This document shows positions 5,897-7,841 of a stretch of DNA of 7,841 nt, piece after piece. The DNA is from Chloroflexota bacterium (lineage in GTDB: Bacteria; Chloroflexota; Limnocylindria; Limnocylindrales; CSP1-4), in assembly GCA_021786915.1 (NCBI GenBank), contig JAJYMP010000158.1:1-7841 (forward strand). Reading direction: 5' to 3'. The notes beneath the pieces are model-generated. The model was not told where the DNA came from. It saw nothing but the letters and a program-made list of their open reading frames with translations, and made no database searches. Both the position numbers and the translations under genes were made by a program. Every line of letters begins with the position of its first letter. The first letter of the stretch is position 1.

Positions 5897-6972
5897 CGCC
5901 GGGCGTCGCGACCGCGGGCGACACCGGGGCTCGGCTCCGCGCTGCCGCCCGCGGTCGCGACCGCCGCTTCTGGCTGGTCGTGAGCGGGATCGTCGTCGCG
6001 ATCGCCGGCGCGATGCTGGGCGTGGCGTTCGGCAGCGTGTCCGTCCCGCTGGGCGACACGATCACGATCGTCGCCGACAAGGTGCTCGGCACGCACCTGT
6101 CCGCCGCGGACCCCTCGACCGCGGCGATCGTCTGGGAGCTCCGCGTGCCGCGCGTCCTGCTGGCGATGACGGTGGGCGCCGGGCTCGCGGTCGCGGGAAC
6201 CACGTTCCAGGGCCTGCTGCGCAACCCGCTCGCGGACCCGTACGTGCTGGGCACAGCGTCCGGCGCCGCGCTGGGCGCCGCCATCGGCCTGGTGCTCCCG
6301 ATCCGCGCCCTGTTCCTCGGATTCGGCCTAGCGAACGTCCTCGCGTTCGTGGGCGCAGTCGTGTCGATCACGGTCGTCTACCGCCTCGCCCGGGTGACGG
6401 GCCTCGCGCCGCTGACCGGGCTCCTGCTCACCGGCTACGCCGTCGCGTCGCTGCTCGCGGCGGGCCTGACGATGGCGATGTACCTCTCGGGCGCGGCCCT
6501 GCGCGAGATCTTCAACTACATCCTCGGCAGCTTCGAGCAGGCCTCCTGGGAGCGGCTCTGGGGCGCCCTGCCCATCGTGCTGGTGGGGTCGATCCTGATC
6601 GGCAGCCGTGCGCGCACGCTCAACGGGCTGCTGCTGGGCGAGCAGGCCGCCGCGCACCTCGGGGTCAACGTGGAGCGGGAGCGGCCGCTGCTCCTGGGCA
6701 TCGCCTCGCTGGTCACCGCGGCCGCGGTCACCGTCAGCGGGCTCATCGGCTTCGTGGGCCTGGTGGTCCCGCACATCGTCCGGCTGCTCACCGGGCCGAA
6801 CGCCCGCGCGGTCATCCCGATCTCGGCGCTCTGGGGCGCCAACCTGCTCGTCTACTCGGACCTGGCGGCGCGCGTGTTCGGCGACATCCCGGTGGGCGTG
6901 GTGACCGCGATCATCGGCGCGCCGTTCTTCCTCGCGCTGCTCCGCCGGGCGCGGACGGGGTACGAGCTGTGA
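5893..6972 (+). CDS. btuC: Cobalamin ABC transporter, permease
   Basis: 359 residues, FecCD/BtuC permease family, an inner-membrane protein that forms the import channel as a dimer with two BtuD subunits. A basic N-terminus (GRDRR) is followed by about ten hydrophobic segments, the first at about 27-47. Family landmarks: RVPRVLLAMTVGAGLAVAG and QGLLRNPLADPYVLG (84-120), the LLLGEQAAAHLGV cytoplasmic coupling segment (246-258) that contacts the ATPase, GLIGFVGLVVPHIVRLL (283-299), and the end FGDIPVGVVTAIIGAPFF. Length and motif order are those of a complete member. The GTG start lies inside the btuF stop (GTGA), so translation is probably coupled; no separate promoter is needed. Sequence alone does not separate cobalamin from siderophore permeases; the riboswitch and operon do. 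Confidence 0.93.
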   Translation: MTPGVATAGDTGARLRAAARGRDRRFWLVVSGIVVAIAGAMLGVAFGSVSVPLGDTITIVADKVLGTHLSAADPSTAAIVWELRVPRVLLAMTVGAGLAVAGTTFQGLLRNPLADPYVLGTASGAALGAAIGLVLPIRALFLGFGLANVLAFVGAVVSITVVYRLARVTGLAPLTGLLLTGYAVASLLAAGLTMAMYLSGAALREIFNYILGSFEQASWERLWGALPIVLVGSILIGSRARTLNGLLLGEQAAAHLGVNVERERPLLLGIASLVTAAAVTVSGLIGFVGLVVPHIVRLLTGPNARAVIPISALWGANLLVYSDLAARVFGDIPVGVVTAIIGAPFFLALLRRARTGYEL

Positions 6973-7727
6973 CCCGCCCGGCCGTCTGGCTCGACGGCGT
7001 CACGGTGGAGGCGCGCGGCCGCCCGATCCTGCGCGACGTCTCGTTCAGCGTCCAGACCGGGGAGCGGGTCGCGCTGATCGGGCCCAACGGGGCCGGCAAG
7101 TCGACGCTGCTCCGCGTCGTGGCCGGGATCCTGCGGCCCAACGCCGGGCGGGTGGAGCTGGGCGGCGAGCCGGTGGCGTCCCTTGACCGCACGGCCATCG
7201 CCCGACGCCTGGCCGTGGTCCCGCAGCAGACCGCGCTTCCGTTCTCGATGCGCGTCGAGGAGGTGGTCGCGCTCGGGCGGCTGCCGCACGAGGATGCGCT
7301 GCGCGGGACGCGGCCAGTGGATCGCGCCGCGGTCGCGGAGGCCATCGACCGCGTGGGGCTGGGCCACCTGCTGGGGCGCGACGCCCGCGAGCTCTCGCTG
7401 GGCGAGCGGCAGCTCGTCCTGCTCGCGCTCGCGGTTGCGCAGGAGTCGCCGGTGCTGCTCCTCGACGAGCCGACCGTGCACCTCGACCTGCGGCATCAGG
7501 TGGAGGCGATGGAGCTCATGCGCGACCTCAACGAGCGCGACGGGACGACGCTCGTCGCCGTCCTCCACGACCTCGCCCTGGCGTCGCACTTCTTCCCGCG
7601 GCTGGTGCTTCTCGACCATGGGCGCTTGGTGGGGGACGGGACGCCGGACCAGGTGTTGACCGACGAGCGCGTCCGCGAGGTGTTCGGCGTGGAGCCCGCG
7701 CTGGTGCGCCTGGCCGCAGCGAACTGA
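6969..7727 (+). CDS. btuD: Cobalamin ABC transporter, ATP-binding protein
   Basis: 252 residues, cytoplasmic ATPase that drives BtuC. Motifs in order: Walker A GPNGAGKST (38-46), Q-loop VVPQQ (Q86), signature LSLGE (142-146), Walker B VLLLDE (162-167), D-loop HLDL (171-174) and H-loop histidine 200 in AVLHDLALA. The family signature is normally LSGGQ/E. Here the third position is leucine, while the serine and the second glycine, which contact ATP, are kept, so activity is expected. The last 30 residues (DGTPDQVLTDERVREVFGV) are the usual tail of FecE/BtuD-type proteins. The GTG start overlaps the btuC stop (GTGA). It ends the operon as far as the window shows. Confidence 0.93.
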   Translation: MTRPAVWLDGVTVEARGRPILRDVSFSVQTGERVALIGPNGAGKSTLLRVVAGILRPNAGRVELGGEPVASLDRTAIARRLAVVPQQTALPFSMRVEEVVALGRLPHEDALRGTRPVDRAAVAEAIDRVGLGHLLGRDARELSLGERQLVLLALAVAQESPVLLLDEPTVHLDLRHQVEAMELMRDLNERDGTTLVAVLHDLALASHFFPRLVLLDHGRLVGDGTPDQVLTDERVREVFGVEPALVRLAAAN

Positions 7728-7841
7728 TCCGGCACGCGGCCGCGAACCGAGTGGGCCCTGCGCCTGCGCCTGTGCCTGCCCTCGCCGCGTGCTCCCCAGG
7801 CGATTCGCTCCGTCGGTCCGGTGCCGGAGGGGCGCTCCGCT
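7728..7841. repeat. Non-coding tail with a short hexamer repeat and an inverted repeat
   Basis: Four imperfect CTGCGC-type hexamers lie in tandem at 7758-7781 (CTGCGC, CTGCGC, CTGTGC, CTGCCC). An 8-bp inverted repeat, TCCGGCAC right after the btuD stop (7728-7735) and GTGCCGGA (7821-7828), flanks the segment. No terminator with a T-run and no start of another gene can be seen before the window ends. In DNA this GC-rich such matches can be chance. Confidence 0.35.

Noticed and set aside
6852..7619. Minus-strand open frame of 255 codons opposite btuD
   Set aside because: Antisense to clear Walker A, Walker B and H-loop coding sequence; product has no motifs.

Overview
The window is very GC-rich DNA, packed with genes and dominated by GC-ending codons. 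It looks like an uncultured high-GC bacterium. My best guess is a Chloroflexota lineage (Limnocylindria/Ellin6529-like), with Actinobacteria the main alternative. Reasons: GTG starts, 4-bp GTGA/ATGA gene overlaps, lipid-anchored solute-binding proteins as in single-membrane cells, and protein types I associate with those Chloroflexota. This is inference; no rRNA or other taxonomic marker is present.

Layout. (1) 2-907, plus: the 3' part of a mannose-1-phosphate guanylyltransferase gene, cut by the window edge. (2) 908-1312: about 400 bp without a convincing gene, with a weak promoter-like site. (3) 1313-1591, plus: a 92-residue protein that is little more than a SWIM-type zinc finger, followed by a strong hairpin. 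(4) 1690-4468, minus: three exported-protein genes joined by 4-bp overlaps. Transcribed from 4468 downward, they are a beta-propeller-like secreted protein, a metzincin-like protease with an altered zinc site, and a lipoprotein. (5) 4469-4825: the divergent intergenic region, holding a cobalamin riboswitch whose expression platform (antiterminator versus terminator) can be read from the sequence. (6) 4826-7727, plus: btuF-btuC-btuD, a complete vitamin B12-type ABC importer, again joined by 4-bp overlaps. (7) 7728-7841: non-coding tail with a short hexamer repeat and an inverted repeat.

How the parts work together. The riboswitch sits just upstream of btuFCD, so the importer should be switched off when intracellular cobalamin is high: bound cobalamin favours the terminator at 4760-4791. 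BtuF (lipoprotein) would capture the corrinoid outside the membrane, BtuC form the channel and BtuD hydrolyse ATP. The divergent minus-strand operon makes proteins that all act outside the cytoplasm. Its protease-like member carries DExxHxxGxxH instead of HExxHxxGxxH and also lacks the Met-turn methionine, so it is either a variant metalloprotease or a catalytically dead relative. This, the stand-alone SWIM protein and the legible riboswitch platform are the points most worth following up. I see no mobile element, CRISPR array, tRNA or rRNA.
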